Under the pieces are notes generated by a model that had not been told where the DNA came from, did no database searches, and worked only from the letters and a program-made list of their open reading frames with translations. DNA of 64,000 bases from contig NZ_JAGFBF010000001.1 of assembly GCF_017583045.1 (NCBI RefSeq), forward strand, positions 124,001 to 188,000, read 5' to 3'. This document shows, one piece after another, positions 19,484-27,189 of the stretch (position 1 is its first letter; each line of letters starts with the position of its first letter). Origin of the DNA: Leucobacter tardus (lineage in GTDB: Bacteria; Actinomycetota; Actinomycetes; Actinomycetales; Microbacteriaceae). Both the position numbers and the translations under genes were made by a program.

Positions 19484-19520
19484 GCACTCATTGTGACGAC
19501 ACATGCATGTCTTTTGTCAA
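19484..19520 (-). promoter_or_regulatory. Promoter and candidate ROK operator of the sugar operon
   Basis: Reading the minus strand, TTGACA (19520-19515) is a perfect -35 box. CACAAT (19495-19490) is the best -10, at a long 19-base spacing, and would start transcription at or near the ATG at 19483. The perfect palindrome ACATGCATGT (19501-19510) lies between the two boxes, where a repressor would block polymerase. The divergent ROK gene is the natural candidate regulator. Confidence 0.5.
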
Positions 19521-19580
19521 GCATTCTTCATAAGTAGATCTTTTCGTTATCAAGTTCCGATCATGTGGTTTACTGAAGGA

Positions 19581-20786
19581 ATGTTGACGCACGCAGGGCA
19601 GAGCCTGGGGGCACCGCACGCCGGCGGACTGTTCCAGCTGCTCCGAGACGGGCTGCCGCGCACCCGCGCCGAGCTGGTGACGATGACGGGGTTGTCGCGC
19701 CCTACGGTCGCGCAGCGCATCGATCAGCTGCTCGAACTCGGCCTCATCGCCCCCGTCGGCGACGCGGTGTCGACGGGCGGACGCCCCTCATCGCAGTTCG
19801 CCTTCAACCCGACCGCGCGCGTCGTCGTCGCCGCGGACTTCGGCGCCTCGCACGCGCGTGCCGCAGTCACCGATCTGGGTGGCACCATGCTCGCCGCGCA
19901 CGCCGAACCGCGATCGATCGCCGATGGACCGGAGGCCGCGCTCGCGTGGCTCACCGACACGGCGCTCCGGCTGCTCGACGACGCCGGGCACGTACCGACC
20001 GACGTCGCCGGCATCGGGATCGGGGTGCCAGGGCCCGTGGAGTTCTCGACCGGGCGCCCGATCAACCCGCCGATCATGCCGGGGTGGGACCGCTTCGACA
20101 TCCCCGCCGCGATTCACCAGACCTTCGACGCACCCGTGCTCGTGGACAACGACGTGAACATCATGGCGCTCGGCGAGCGCACCGTCGCCTGGGCGGACGA
20201 GGACGACCTCATCTTCATCAAGGTCGCGACCGGTATCGGCGCAGGCGTCATCTCGGGCGGGTCCCTGCGTCGCGGCGCGCAGGGCGCCGCCGGCGACATC
20301 GGCCACATCGCGCTCGCCCGCGCCAGCGACGTCCCGTGCCCGTGCGGCAACCGCGGCTGCATCGAGGCCATCGCCTCGGGCAAGGCCGTCGCTCACTCGC
20401 TCACCCGCGACGGCATTGCCGCCGAGACGCCGAGCGACGTGATCGCTCTGGTGAAGAGCGGCAACGTGACGGCGGTGCAGGCGGTGCGCCAGGCGGGACG
20501 CGACCTCGGCGAGGTGCTCACCGCGTGCGTCAGCCTCATGAATCCCGCCGTGATCGTGATCGGGGGCACCATGGCGCAGGCCGCCGAGCACCTCGTCGCC
20601 GGCGTGCGCGAGGTCGTCTATGCGCGCTCGATTCCGCTGTCGACCGAGCACCTCACAATCGCGCCCTCACGCGCGGCGAGCGACGCCGCGATCCTCGGCG
20701 CCGCGCAGCTCGCGATCGACGCGGCGCTCTCCCCCGAGCGCATCGCCGCCGCCCTCGGACTCGGCGTCGCCGTCCTCTCCGCATAG
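19581..20786 (+). CDS. ROK family transcriptional regulator
   Basis: About 401 residues. An N-terminal winged helix-turn-helix ([24 protein letters not shown]) is followed by a ROK/sugar-kinase-like fold: [16 protein letters not shown] phosphate-binding region, [13 protein letters not shown], and the zinc cluster [15 protein letters not shown]. Regulators of this family sense a sugar or sugar phosphate and repress neighbouring uptake genes. The start is uncertain: GAAGGA abuts ATG 19581, and an ATG at 19563 is also open. It is divergent from, and probably controls, the seven-gene sugar operon. Confidence 0.88.
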   Translation: MLTHAGQSLGAPHAGGLFQLLRDGLPRTRAELVTMTGLSRPTVAQRIDQLLELGLIAPVGDAVSTGGRPSSQFAFNPTARVVVAADFGASHARAAVTDLGGTMLAAHAEPRSIADGPEAALAWLTDTALRLLDDAGHVPTDVAGIGIGVPGPVEFSTGRPINPPIMPGWDRFDIPAAIHQTFDAPVLVDNDVNIMALGERTVAWADEDDLIFIKVATGIGAGVISGGSLRRGAQGAAGDIGHIALARASDVPCPCGNRGCIEAIASGKAVAHSLTRDGIAAETPSDVIALVKSGNVTAVQAVRQAGRDLGEVLTACVSLMNPAVIVIGGTMAQAAEHLVAGVREVVYARSIPLSTEHLTIAPSRAASDAAILGAAQLAIDAALSPERIAAALGLGVAVLSA

Positions 20787-20828
20787 CGCCGGAGCGGCGG
20801 CGGGGTCATCCCTGGGTCGGCACCGGCG

Positions 20829-21212
20829 TCACGCCGCACCCGGCACCGTGAGCACCCCGATCACCGCCCCACCTGCCACGACGGCGAGCGCGAATCCGGC
20901 GATCCGGAGTCCGGGACGCGCGCCGGGCCGGATCCACGCCAACCCTCGCGATCGCAGCACCAGGCCGGCGATCGCGGCCGCAGCGATGACCACCAGCGCG
21001 AACCAGGCGGGCAGCAGCGGAGTCGTCCACATGCCGATCTGACGCGCCACCACCACGATCGTCACGATGGCGAACCCGGAGGTCAGCAGCCCGAGTCGAT
21101 CCGTGCGCTGCCGCTCCCGCTCCGCGGCGCGCGCCCGGGGCCGCAGTGCGAAGAGGTACGGCAGCAGCAGTGCCGCGGCGACGGCGGGGATGATCCAGTC
21201 GAACACGTTCAT
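20829..21212 (-). CDS. Small membrane protein, hypothetical
   Basis: 127 residues with four hydrophobic segments (about 5-22, 45-62, 70-90, 105-125) and a basic cytoplasmic loop RPRARAAERERQRTDRLG. No family recognised. Its ATG overlaps the stop of the serine hydrolase gene by four bases, so it is the third gene of the regulator, hydrolase and membrane-protein operon. It may assist the hydrolase at the membrane; that is inference from position only. Confidence 0.72.
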   Translation of the reverse strand: MNVFDWIIPAVAAALLLPYLFALRPRARAAERERQRTDRLGLLTSGFAIVTIVVVARQIGMWTTPLLPAWFALVVIAAAAIAGLVLRSRGLAWIRPGARPGLRIAGFALAVVAGGAVIGVLTVPGAA

Positions 21213-22294
21213 CGCATCGCTCCCGCCGTCGTCTCGGCCAGCAGCGCGAGCGCGATCTCGTCGACCGACGCCGCGGTGTCTCCCGCCAGAAAGACGGCAG
21301 TGCCCGCCTCCCGGTCGATGGCGAGCATCGAACTGTACCCGCCGGTGCCCCCGTTGTGCCACGTCACCTCGCGACCATCGAACTCGGAGGTGAACCAGGC
21401 GAGCCCGATCGACTCGCCGTCCCCGGCGTCGAACCGCGGGTCGAGCACCGTCGACGCGGAGACCCCGAGCGCCGTGTTATCGGTCAGCAGCGCCTCGGCG
21501 TACACCGCGATGTCCGCCGCCGTGGACCGCACGCCTCCCGCCGGCGCCTCGGCATGCAGGGTCCACGGCGCCGCCTGCCGACCGGAAGCCGTGTACCCGT
21601 GCGGCGCATCCGGGGCGAGCCCGTCCGGCGTCTCCGGCAGATACGTGTGCGCCATGCCGAGTGCGGCGAACACGTCGCGCTCCACCAGGTCGCGATACGA
21701 CTCGCCGCGCGCGGCGGCGACCGCCTGCCCGAGCGCGCTCACCCCGAGGTTCGAGTAGGCGACCGTGCCGACATCGCCGACGTCGGCGTTGCGCGCCGCG
21801 GCCACCACCTCGTCCACATCGTTCGTGTACGGATCCCCCGCCCGCAACTGCGCCCAGTAGCTCGCGAGGAACGAGCGGACGCCGGGCTCGAGACGGGGCA
21901 GACCCGACCGGTGCGAGGCGAGATCCTCGAGGGTGAACGTCTGCGCGCCGAGGTCCACGAACTCGCTCGCCGGATCATCGACCCGGACGGCCCCGTCCGC
22001 TTCCGCCTGCGCGAGCAGCAGCGAGGTCATGGTCTTCGTGATCGAGCCGATCTCCACCTCGGTGTTCGCGTCGGCGCCGAGGCCGGCGAAGCGCGTCCCC
22101 TCCGGGGTGACGACGGCCGCCGTCAGTTCGTGGTGGGCGCCGTCACCGGCGAGATCCATGAGGCGATCGGCGATCTCGGCATCACCGCTGCGCTCGTCGG
22201 AAAGCTGCGGCACGGACGGCATGGCGACCCATCCGACGAGCACGGTGGCCAGCGCCGCTGCGACGGCGGTGACGGTCAGTCTGCTGAGTTTCAT
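21209..22294 (-). CDS. Serine beta-lactamase-like hydrolase
   Basis: 361 residues. GGGAGG precedes ATG 22294. The N-terminus is a signal or anchor (MKLSRLTVTAVAAALATVLVG). Class C beta-lactamase/esterase fold: catalytic Ser84 and Lys87 in EIGSITKTMTS, tyrosine motif YSNLGVSALG, and the third motif as WHNGGTGGYSS (HNG replacing KTG, normal for the esterase and peptidase branch of PF00144). It probably cleaves peptides or esters outside the cell; beta-lactamase activity itself is unlikely to be its role. It is the middle gene of an operon led by an ArsR-type regulator. Confidence 0.88.
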   Translation of the reverse strand: MKLSRLTVTAVAAALATVLVGWVAMPSVPQLSDERSGDAEIADRLMDLAGDGAHHELTAAVVTPEGTRFAGLGADANTEVEIGSITKTMTSLLLAQAEADGAVRVDDPASEFVDLGAQTFTLEDLASHRSGLPRLEPGVRSFLASYWAQLRAGDPYTNDVDEVVAAARNADVGDVGTVAYSNLGVSALGQAVAAARGESYRDLVERDVFAALGMAHTYLPETPDGLAPDAPHGYTASGRQAAPWTLHAEAPAGGVRSTAADIAVYAEALLTDNTALGVSASTVLDPRFDAGDGESIGLAWFTSEFDGREVTWHNGGTGGYSSMLAIDREAGTAVFLAGDTAASVDEIALALLAETTAGAMR

Positions 22295-22833
22295 GCGATC
22301 CCTCCCGATGCGAGCACGATGGTGAGCAGGGGCACGACCCGCTCCGGGGGCACGCCGTAGCGACCGCGGGCCACCTGACGCACCCACCCCGCGGCCTGCA
22401 GCTGCTGCAGATGGTGGTAGACCTGGCCGACGGTGCCGACCCCGTCGAGCTCGGCGAGCGCCGCCGGGGTGTCGGTGCCCCGCAGCATCTCCTGCACGAA
22501 CCGGAGTCGGAGCGGACTCGCGAGCGCGGCCAGCGCGTCCGCGGTCGCGGTGTCCTCCCACGGCGGCGACAGGATCGTGCCGGAGTCGAGCCCGTACTGC
22601 CATTCGACCGGGCCAGGTGCGCGATCATCCTCGGGCACCACATGACCGGCGTACGCCACGACGGAGTGCTCCGGGTGCCTGGACTTCAGGCCCTCCAGGA
22701 TCCACAGGCGGTCGTCGACCGAGTCGTGCCTCTCGGCGCGGTCCGCTCCGGCGTCGCGGTCCGCGAACACTGCCGCCTCGAGTGCAGCGAGGCGCGCTTC
22801 GACACTCGTCCCGCGGTGCTCTTCCTCGCTCAT
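22291..22833 (-). CDS. ArsR/HTH_20-type transcriptional regulator
   Basis: 180 residues. A poorly conserved N-terminal half precedes a winged helix-turn-helix at about residues 98-165 (ALAALASPLRLRFVQEML, then VGQVYHHLQQLQAAGWV, the recognition helix). No metal-binding cysteines of ArsR/SmtB type are seen, so it does not look like a metal sensor. The gene begins at ATG 22833 with a -10 element eight bases upstream and a palindrome over its promoter, so it probably represses itself and the downstream hydrolase and membrane-protein genes, to which it is coupled by an ATGA overlap. Confidence 0.85.
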   Translation of the reverse strand: MSEEEHRGTSVEARLAALEAAVFADRDAGADRAERHDSVDDRLWILEGLKSRHPEHSVVAYAGHVVPEDDRAPGPVEWQYGLDSGTILSPPWEDTATADALAALASPLRLRFVQEMLRGTDTPAALAELDGVGTVGQVYHHLQQLQAAGWVRQVARGRYGVPPERVVPLLTIVLASGGIA

Positions 22834-22835
22834 AC

Positions 22836-22869
22836 CCGTAAACTATCAACAATTACGGAATTCTTGCAA
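22836..22869 (-). promoter_or_regulatory. Leaderless promoter and operator of the regulator-hydrolase operon
   Basis: On the minus strand TTGCAA (22869-22864) and GATAGT (22847-22842) are spaced 16 bases apart, and the -10 ends eight bases before ATG 22833, too close for a ribosome site. The inverted repeat CCGTAA (22836-22841) / TTACGG (22853-22858) spans the -10 and start region. Its placement suits autorepression by the adjacent regulator. Confidence 0.6.
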
Positions 22870-22960
22870 TACGTCACGCGCGCCGACAAGCCTCCGCGCC
22901 GCGCCGCCCCCACCGCGCCCCGCCGCCCCGCCACCTCCGCCACCTCCGCCACCTCGCGGC

Positions 22961-23018
22961 TTCAGTGCGGGATTCTGTGTTCTATTCGCCGGGATAACGC
23001 ACAGAACCCCGCACTGAA
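22961..23018. repeat. Palindromic repeat element, copy 1
   Basis: A 19-base left arm (22961-22979, TTCAGTGCGGGATTCTGTG) pairs with the right arm 23000-23018 with one mismatch. The 20-base centre can itself fold (TATTC with GGATA across GCCG, on plus-strand RNA). It shares its centre TTCTATTCGCCGGGATAACG exactly with copy 2. It looks like a REP- or MITE-like intergenic palindrome. Confidence 0.75.
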
Positions 23019-23164
23019 TGGAGCCGTCGGCGACCCCGCCGCATCGACCACGCGGGAGGCGCGATTTCGCAGGAATCGGGCGCCATTCCGTGCGGAAGCC
23101 TCCTCTGAACGACGTCGAGGCGGGGCGGGGGTCCGGCCCGATCGGTGATCGCACCGCCCGCCCC

Positions 23165-23222
23165 TTCGACGCGGGATTTCGTGTTCTATTCGCCGGGATA
23201 ACGCACAGAATCCCGCACCGAA
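23165..23222. repeat. Palindromic repeat element, copy 2
   Basis: Same length and orientation as copy 1, offset by 204 bases. The right arm and the central 20 bases are nearly identical to copy 1. The left arm (TTCGACGCGGGATTTCGTG) has drifted, so pairing is weaker on that side. It ends about 57 bases from the stop codon of the downstream-facing RNA methyltransferase gene. Confidence 0.72.
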
Positions 23223-23278
23223 CACGCCATCGGTTCGGGCGCCGGCCGACCTCCCCGCGAACGTCGCCCGCGGGCGAC

Positions 23279-23914
23279 CTAGCTCGGGCGCATCGCGGAG
23301 TGCTGCATGACCCACGAGTACATGGAGACCGCTGCGGCGGCCGATGCATTGATCGAGCGCGTCGACCCGTACTGGGTGATCTCGACGACCGCTTCGGCGG
23401 CGGCGAGCGCATCGGCGGAGAGCCCTGGTCCCTCTTGGCCGAAGAGCATGATGCAGCGTTCCGGCCAGGTGAACGTCTCGAGCGGCACGCACCCGGGAAC
23501 GTTATCGATGGCGATGATCGGGATCCCCTCGGCGCGCGCCCACTCCCCGAGCTCCGCCACATCGGCGTGGTACTGCACGTGCTGGTACCGGTCCGTCACC
23601 ATGGCGCCGCGCTTGTTCCAGCGACGCCGCCCGACGATGTGCACGGTGTCGGCGGCGAAGGCGTTGGCGCTGCGCACGATCGATCCGATGTTCATGTCGT
23701 GCTGCCAGTTCTCGATGGCGACGTGGAACGCATGGCGCTGCTCGTCGAGGTCGGCGACGATCGCGTCCATCGTCCAGTACCGGTATCGGTCGACCACATT
23801 GCGGGTGTCCCCGTGTTCGAGGAGCTCGGGGTCGTAGAACGGTTCCTCGGGCCAGGCGTCGCGCCCTCCGGGCCACGGGCCGACGCCGGGAAGGCTGGGA
23901 TCGCGATCAGTCAC
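23279..23914 (-). CDS. TrmH/SpoU-family RNA 2'-O-methyltransferase
   Basis: 211 residues with a GTG start at 23914, preceded by GGGAGA. SPOUT-fold motifs are clear: NIGSIVRSANAFAADTVHIVG (motif 1), CIMLFGQEGPGLS (motif 2) and YGSTRSINASAAAAVSMYSW (motif 3). The enzyme should methylate a ribose 2'-hydroxyl in rRNA or tRNA using S-adenosylmethionine; which nucleotide is not evident. It has its own short N-terminal extension (GVGPWPGGRDAWPEEPFYD) instead of an L30e-like RNA-binding domain. Confidence 0.88.
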   Translation of the reverse strand: MTDRDPSLPGVGPWPGGRDAWPEEPFYDPELLEHGDTRNVVDRYRYWTMDAIVADLDEQRHAFHVAIENWQHDMNIGSIVRSANAFAADTVHIVGRRRWNKRGAMVTDRYQHVQYHADVAELGEWARAEGIPIIAIDNVPGCVPLETFTWPERCIMLFGQEGPGLSADALAAAEAVVEITQYGSTRSINASAAAAVSMYSWVMQHSAMRPS

Positions 23915-23930
23915 CCGACCATTCTCCCAG

Positions 23931-23981
23931 CTGACGCGGGCGCCGGCCCGACACACGCACCGGACTGACGCGGGCGCCGGC
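23931..23981. repeat. Short GC-rich direct repeat
   Basis: The 17-base unit CTGACGCGGGCGCCGGC occurs at 23931-23947 and 23965-23981 with a 17-base spacer, upstream of the RNA methyltransferase start and downstream of the aldo/keto reductase gene region. No function assigned. Confidence 0.6.
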
Positions 23982-24023
23982 GGGCGCCGGTGCGACGAAA
24001 CGACCGCCCCGCGCCCGCGTCGA

Positions 24024-24986
24024 CTACTGCGTGGCGACGGAGAGCTGCAGCAGGTCCGAGTCGCTGAGCGTCACGGTGAGCGAGCGGAGCAGCGCTTGCA
24101 GTTGCTCCGGGGTGCGCGCGCTCGCGATCGGGGCGGCGACGGTCTGCTGCTGGCGCAGCCACGCGAGGGAGATCGTCGCCACGGGGGCGTCGTACTCGGC
24201 GGCGATCCGGTCGAGGGTCGACAGGAGCGTGCGCCCCTGCGTGGTCAGATACCCGGCGGCCTCCCCGGCTCGGGGGCTCGCCCCCTCGGCCGTGGCGTCG
24301 GAATCGTCGCGGTACTTGCCGGCGAGGAACCCCTTCGCCAGCGAGAAGTACGGGAAGACCGCGAGGTGTTCGCGCACGGCCTCGTCGCGCAGTCCGTTCG
24401 ACTCGTAGTCGCGCTCGACGAGGTTGTAGTGGGGCTGCAGTGCGACCGGGAGGTGGTAGCCGCCCTCCCGGGCGATCCTGAACCACTCGGCGATGCGCTC
24501 GGCGCTGTAGTTCGAGACGCCGATGGCCCGGATCTTCCCCTCGTCCACGAGCTGCGAGAACGCGGCGACCGTCTCATCGAGGGGTGCCTGGGGGTCGTCG
24601 AAGTGCGCGTAGTAGAGGTCGATCCGGTCGGTCTGCAGGCGGCGCAGCGACGCCTCCGCTGCGGCTCGGATGTTGTCGGCGGCGAGCCCCGCGAACTCGG
24701 GGTGCGTGGAGACCTTGGTGGCGAGGGTGACGCGATCGCGTGAGCCACGGGCGGCGAACCACTCCCCGATCACGGTCTCGGACTCGCCACCGCTGTTGCC
24801 CGGTGCCCAGTGCGAGTACCCGTCCGCCGTGTCGATGGCGTCACCCCCGCCTCCGACGAACGCATCGAGCACGTCGAAGGAGGTGTCGCGGTCGGCGGTC
24901 CAACCGAACACGTTGCCGCCGAGCATGAGGGCGGCGATCTCGAGATCCGAGGATCCGATGGGGGTGCGAAGAACATCGAGCGACAT
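24024..24986 (-). CDS. Aldo/keto reductase
   Basis: 320 residues. The second ATG (24986) is chosen because GGAG lies six bases before it. The complete catalytic tetrad is visible: Asp and Tyr in DAIDTADGYSHW, Lys in TLATKVSTHPEF, His in DLYYAHFDDP. The (beta/alpha)8 barrel continues with GVSNYSAERIAEW and the C-terminal NADPH-binding segment IASARTPEQLQALL. It is closest to the YajO/Tas-like oxidoreductase branch. It would reduce aldehydes or ketones with NADPH; the substrate is unknown. A hairpin at 25064-25080 separates it from the LCP gene upstream. Confidence 0.9.
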   Translation of the reverse strand: MSLDVLRTPIGSSDLEIAALMLGGNVFGWTADRDTSFDVLDAFVGGGGDAIDTADGYSHWAPGNSGGESETVIGEWFAARGSRDRVTLATKVSTHPEFAGLAADNIRAAAEASLRRLQTDRIDLYYAHFDDPQAPLDETVAAFSQLVDEGKIRAIGVSNYSAERIAEWFRIAREGGYHLPVALQPHYNLVERDYESNGLRDEAVREHLAVFPYFSLAKGFLAGKYRDDSDATAEGASPRAGEAAGYLTTQGRTLLSTLDRIAAEYDAPVATISLAWLRQQQTVAAPIASARTPEQLQALLRSLTVTLSDSDLLQLSVATQ

Positions 24987-25063
24987 GGAGAACTCCATTC
25001 AGAGATGAGCGGTGCGGTGACGCAGAGCGTGAGAGCCGTGCGGGTTCGACGCTAGCACTGCTC

Positions 25064-25080
25064 CCCGCGAGATCCGCGGG
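25064..25080 (-). terminator. Small hairpin downstream of the LCP gene
   Basis: CCCGCG / CGCGGG stem with a five-base loop, about 35 bases past the LCP stop codon. No T-tract follows, so termination is plausible but weakly supported. Confidence 0.35.
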
Positions 25081-25114
25081 AGGCGGGGCCATCGAGCACC
25101 GGAGCGCTCGGCGC

Positions 25115-26485
25115 TCAATTCACGCAGGGGATCGCGCCCGCGGCGATCGGCTGATCCCAGGACTCGTACACTTCGACGTCGGGGCCCGAACCGTCGTCCA
25201 ATGCCTCTCCATCCGACTCCGCGTGCGCGCCGGGATCGGGAGTGTCGGAAGCGGTGGGGGCACCGCCTCCGGCGCCCTCGGCGGTATCCGCGTCCGGCTC
25301 GCCCGACGCGTTCGCCTCGCCCCTCTCATCCGCCTCATCCGTCTCGTCCACCGGCTCCGCCGGAGCGAGCAGACCCGCGACGATGCGCTGGATTTCGTCC
25401 ACGTCGACGAGGTTCACGTCGCTGCCGTCGACGACGCCGAATTCCTCGATAGGCAGCGTCACGAACTCGAGCCCGTGGTCGGAGACCTCTTTCGCCACCT
25501 TCAGAAAGCTGAGCAGTTCGAACTCGGCGTCGAGCGCGACGGAGGATTGCGTGGCATCGACGAGCGAGGTCACAGTCTTCGGTTGCGTCAGAGTCTCGGT
25601 GTCGCGCAGACGGTTGGCGAGCCCGACGAGGAACGCCTGCTGCCGGCGCGATCGATCGAGGTCCGTCAGGAACACCCCGCTCTCGCCGGTGTCGCGTCGC
25701 TGCCGCACGAAGCTCATCGCCTGCTCGGCATCGAGCTGCTGCACGCCTGCGGCGAAGTCGGCGCCCGAGTAGAGGTCTTCGGTGGCCTGGTTGAGGCACA
25801 CCTCGATCGGTTGCACGGCGTCGGCGATGTGGAAGAACCCGCCCATCGTGACCTCGACGAAGTGGTCGATGCGCACGTCGCCGAGCAGCTGGGACACCGT
25901 CTCGATCTGCGCCTGGCGTCCGGCGGCACGCGCCTCCTGGTACGCTTCATCGGCGTCGGGGATCTCACCCGTCGCGCGCAGCTCTTCCAGCCGCTGCTCG
26001 AGTGCGAGCCCGTAGGCCTCTTTGACCTTGCCGTGGGTGACGCCGAGCGGCGCCCCCGCGAGCTCGACGTAGTCGTCCCGCGGGATCGAGATACCGACCG
26101 CCTGCGAGCGGTCCTCGGGCAGATGCAGCAGGATCAGCGTGTTGGCGTTGTATCCGCCGTCGTCCGCTCCGCCGGCGTGGAGCGCTTGGTACACATCGTC
26201 GGGCAGAGCCTCGCCGTTCTGATCGAGTCGACTGTCGAGCCCCATGATGAGCACGTTCATCTCGCCGGGGTCTTCGGCGGTGTCGATGCCGGGAAGGTCG
26301 AACTCCGATCGGGTGATGTTCTCATCCACGTGACGGAAGATGAACGCGGCGAAGACGGCGATGATCGCGAGCACGAGCACCAGGGCGACGGCGAGCGTCA
26401 CGAGCAGTCGACGCCGACGCGAGGAACTCATCGTCGTGGGCGACTGCGTGGTGGGCGGAAGCGAGGGTCGTTGGGGTGTGTGCAT
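25115..26485 (-). CDS. LytR-CpsA-Psr (LCP) family glycopolymer ligase
   Basis: 456 residues. One N-terminal membrane anchor (residues about 22-47, LLVTLAVALVLVLAIIAVFAAF) is followed by an extracellular LCP domain: NVLIMGLDSRLD, the arginine motif GISIPRDDYVELAG, and KVKEAYGLALE through the SFVRQRRDT region. These enzymes transfer lipid-linked glycopolymers onto peptidoglycan. The last about 100 residues are an acidic, low-complexity Asp/Glu/Gly/Ala tail ending PCVN, unusual for the family. Start ATG 26485 has only a weak ribosome site (GGAAC). Confidence 0.9.
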   Translation of the reverse strand: MHTPQRPSLPPTTQSPTTMSSSRRRRLLVTLAVALVLVLAIIAVFAAFIFRHVDENITRSEFDLPGIDTAEDPGEMNVLIMGLDSRLDQNGEALPDDVYQALHAGGADDGGYNANTLILLHLPEDRSQAVGISIPRDDYVELAGAPLGVTHGKVKEAYGLALEQRLEELRATGEIPDADEAYQEARAAGRQAQIETVSQLLGDVRIDHFVEVTMGGFFHIADAVQPIEVCLNQATEDLYSGADFAAGVQQLDAEQAMSFVRQRRDTGESGVFLTDLDRSRRQQAFLVGLANRLRDTETLTQPKTVTSLVDATQSSVALDAEFELLSFLKVAKEVSDHGLEFVTLPIEEFGVVDGSDVNLVDVDEIQRIVAGLLAPAEPVDETDEADERGEANASGEPDADTAEGAGGGAPTASDTPDPGAHAESDGEALDDGSGPDVEVYESWDQPIAAGAIPCVN

Positions 26486-26618
26486 GAGGAGTTCCGTTCC
26501 GGTGAGAGCGTGCCTGTCGGCTGGTGCGGGGTCGTCGTGAGCGCGCTGCGGACACGCTCGACACCGCACCCGCCCGCATCGGGGTCGGGTACTCACGGGG
26601 CGGAGCCGGATCCGGCGC

Positions 26619-27086
26619 TCAGGCCGGCAGTAACGGCGGTGGCGTCGCCACGCGCATGAGCGGCTGCTCGGGGAGCAGCAGTCGCGAGAGTCGCACCCGG
26701 TCGACGGACATCAGCGGCGGCAGGCGCAACTCCACCATCGCACGCGCACCCGGTGGACTCGCGAGGGACGAGAGGTGCTTGACGACCGGAGACGCGCTGA
26801 TCGGCTCACCGGCGTCGTCGGCATCGGATCCGGCGACACCGGCGTCATCGCTGCCGTCGTCGAGCACGATCTGCTGCTCGCTGCGCGACTCGTCGAAGCG
26901 CAGGGTCGGCTCGACGAGCGTCTCCTGCTCACTCCGCGACTCGTCGAAGCGCAGCGTGGACTTGACGGAGCCCGAAGCGGCGGACGCCGATGCCTCCTGC
27001 ATCGCATCGATGATCCAGAATGTCGGCGTGAAGAGCGCGAAGGCCAGCAGCAGCGTCAGGATCGAGCGCGCACGACCTGACCGCAT
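26619..27086 (-). CDS. Hypothetical membrane-anchored protein with an internal duplication
   Basis: 155 residues; GGGAGG precedes ATG 27086. One transmembrane or signal segment (ILTLLLAFALFTPTFWIIDAM) is followed by two copies of TLRFDESRSEQ about 18 residues apart, then a Pro/Leu-rich C-terminus (LRLPPLMSVDRVRLSRLLLP). No family recognised. It sits upstream of the LCP gene on the same strand with a 133-base gap and could be an envelope protein; that is inference. Confidence 0.65.
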   Translation of the reverse strand: MRSGRARSILTLLLAFALFTPTFWIIDAMQEASASAASGSVKSTLRFDESRSEQETLVEPTLRFDESRSEQQIVLDDGSDDAGVAGSDADDAGEPISASPVVKHLSSLASPPGARAMVELRLPPLMSVDRVRLSRLLLPEQPLMRVATPPPLLPA

Positions 27087-27189
27087 CGCGCCTCCCTCAC
27101 TCGCCGGGCGGGACCCCGGCAACCGCCCTGGACGAGGCTAGCAAATTTCTGTCGCCCGCACCCCTGCGACGCAGAGACCCTCACGAACG

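Larger units (their letters stand above)
22870..23278. other. Non-coding region carrying two palindromic repeat elements
   Basis: About 410 bases with no credible gene. It holds a cytosine-rich stretch with CACCTCCGC repeated near 22931-22955 and two copies of a long hairpin element (22961-23018 and 23165-23222). The short reading frames across it are only translations of the hairpins and of GC-rich filler. Confidence 0.6.

Noticed and set aside
21209-22294. Beta-lactam resistance gene
   Set aside because: The fold is beta-lactamase-like, but the third motif is HNG rather than KTG and the gene sits in a housekeeping-style operon; esterase or peptidase activity is more likely.
22961-23222. 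CRISPR array or transcription terminator pair
   Set aside because: Only two copies, unequal arms, no uniform spacers and no cas genes; stems are too long and the centre too conserved for ordinary terminators.
22846-23562. Minus-strand frame containing repeated peptides GILCVIPANRT
   Set aside because: The repeated peptides are translations of the two palindromic DNA elements, and the frame also crosses the RNA methyltransferase gene out of phase.
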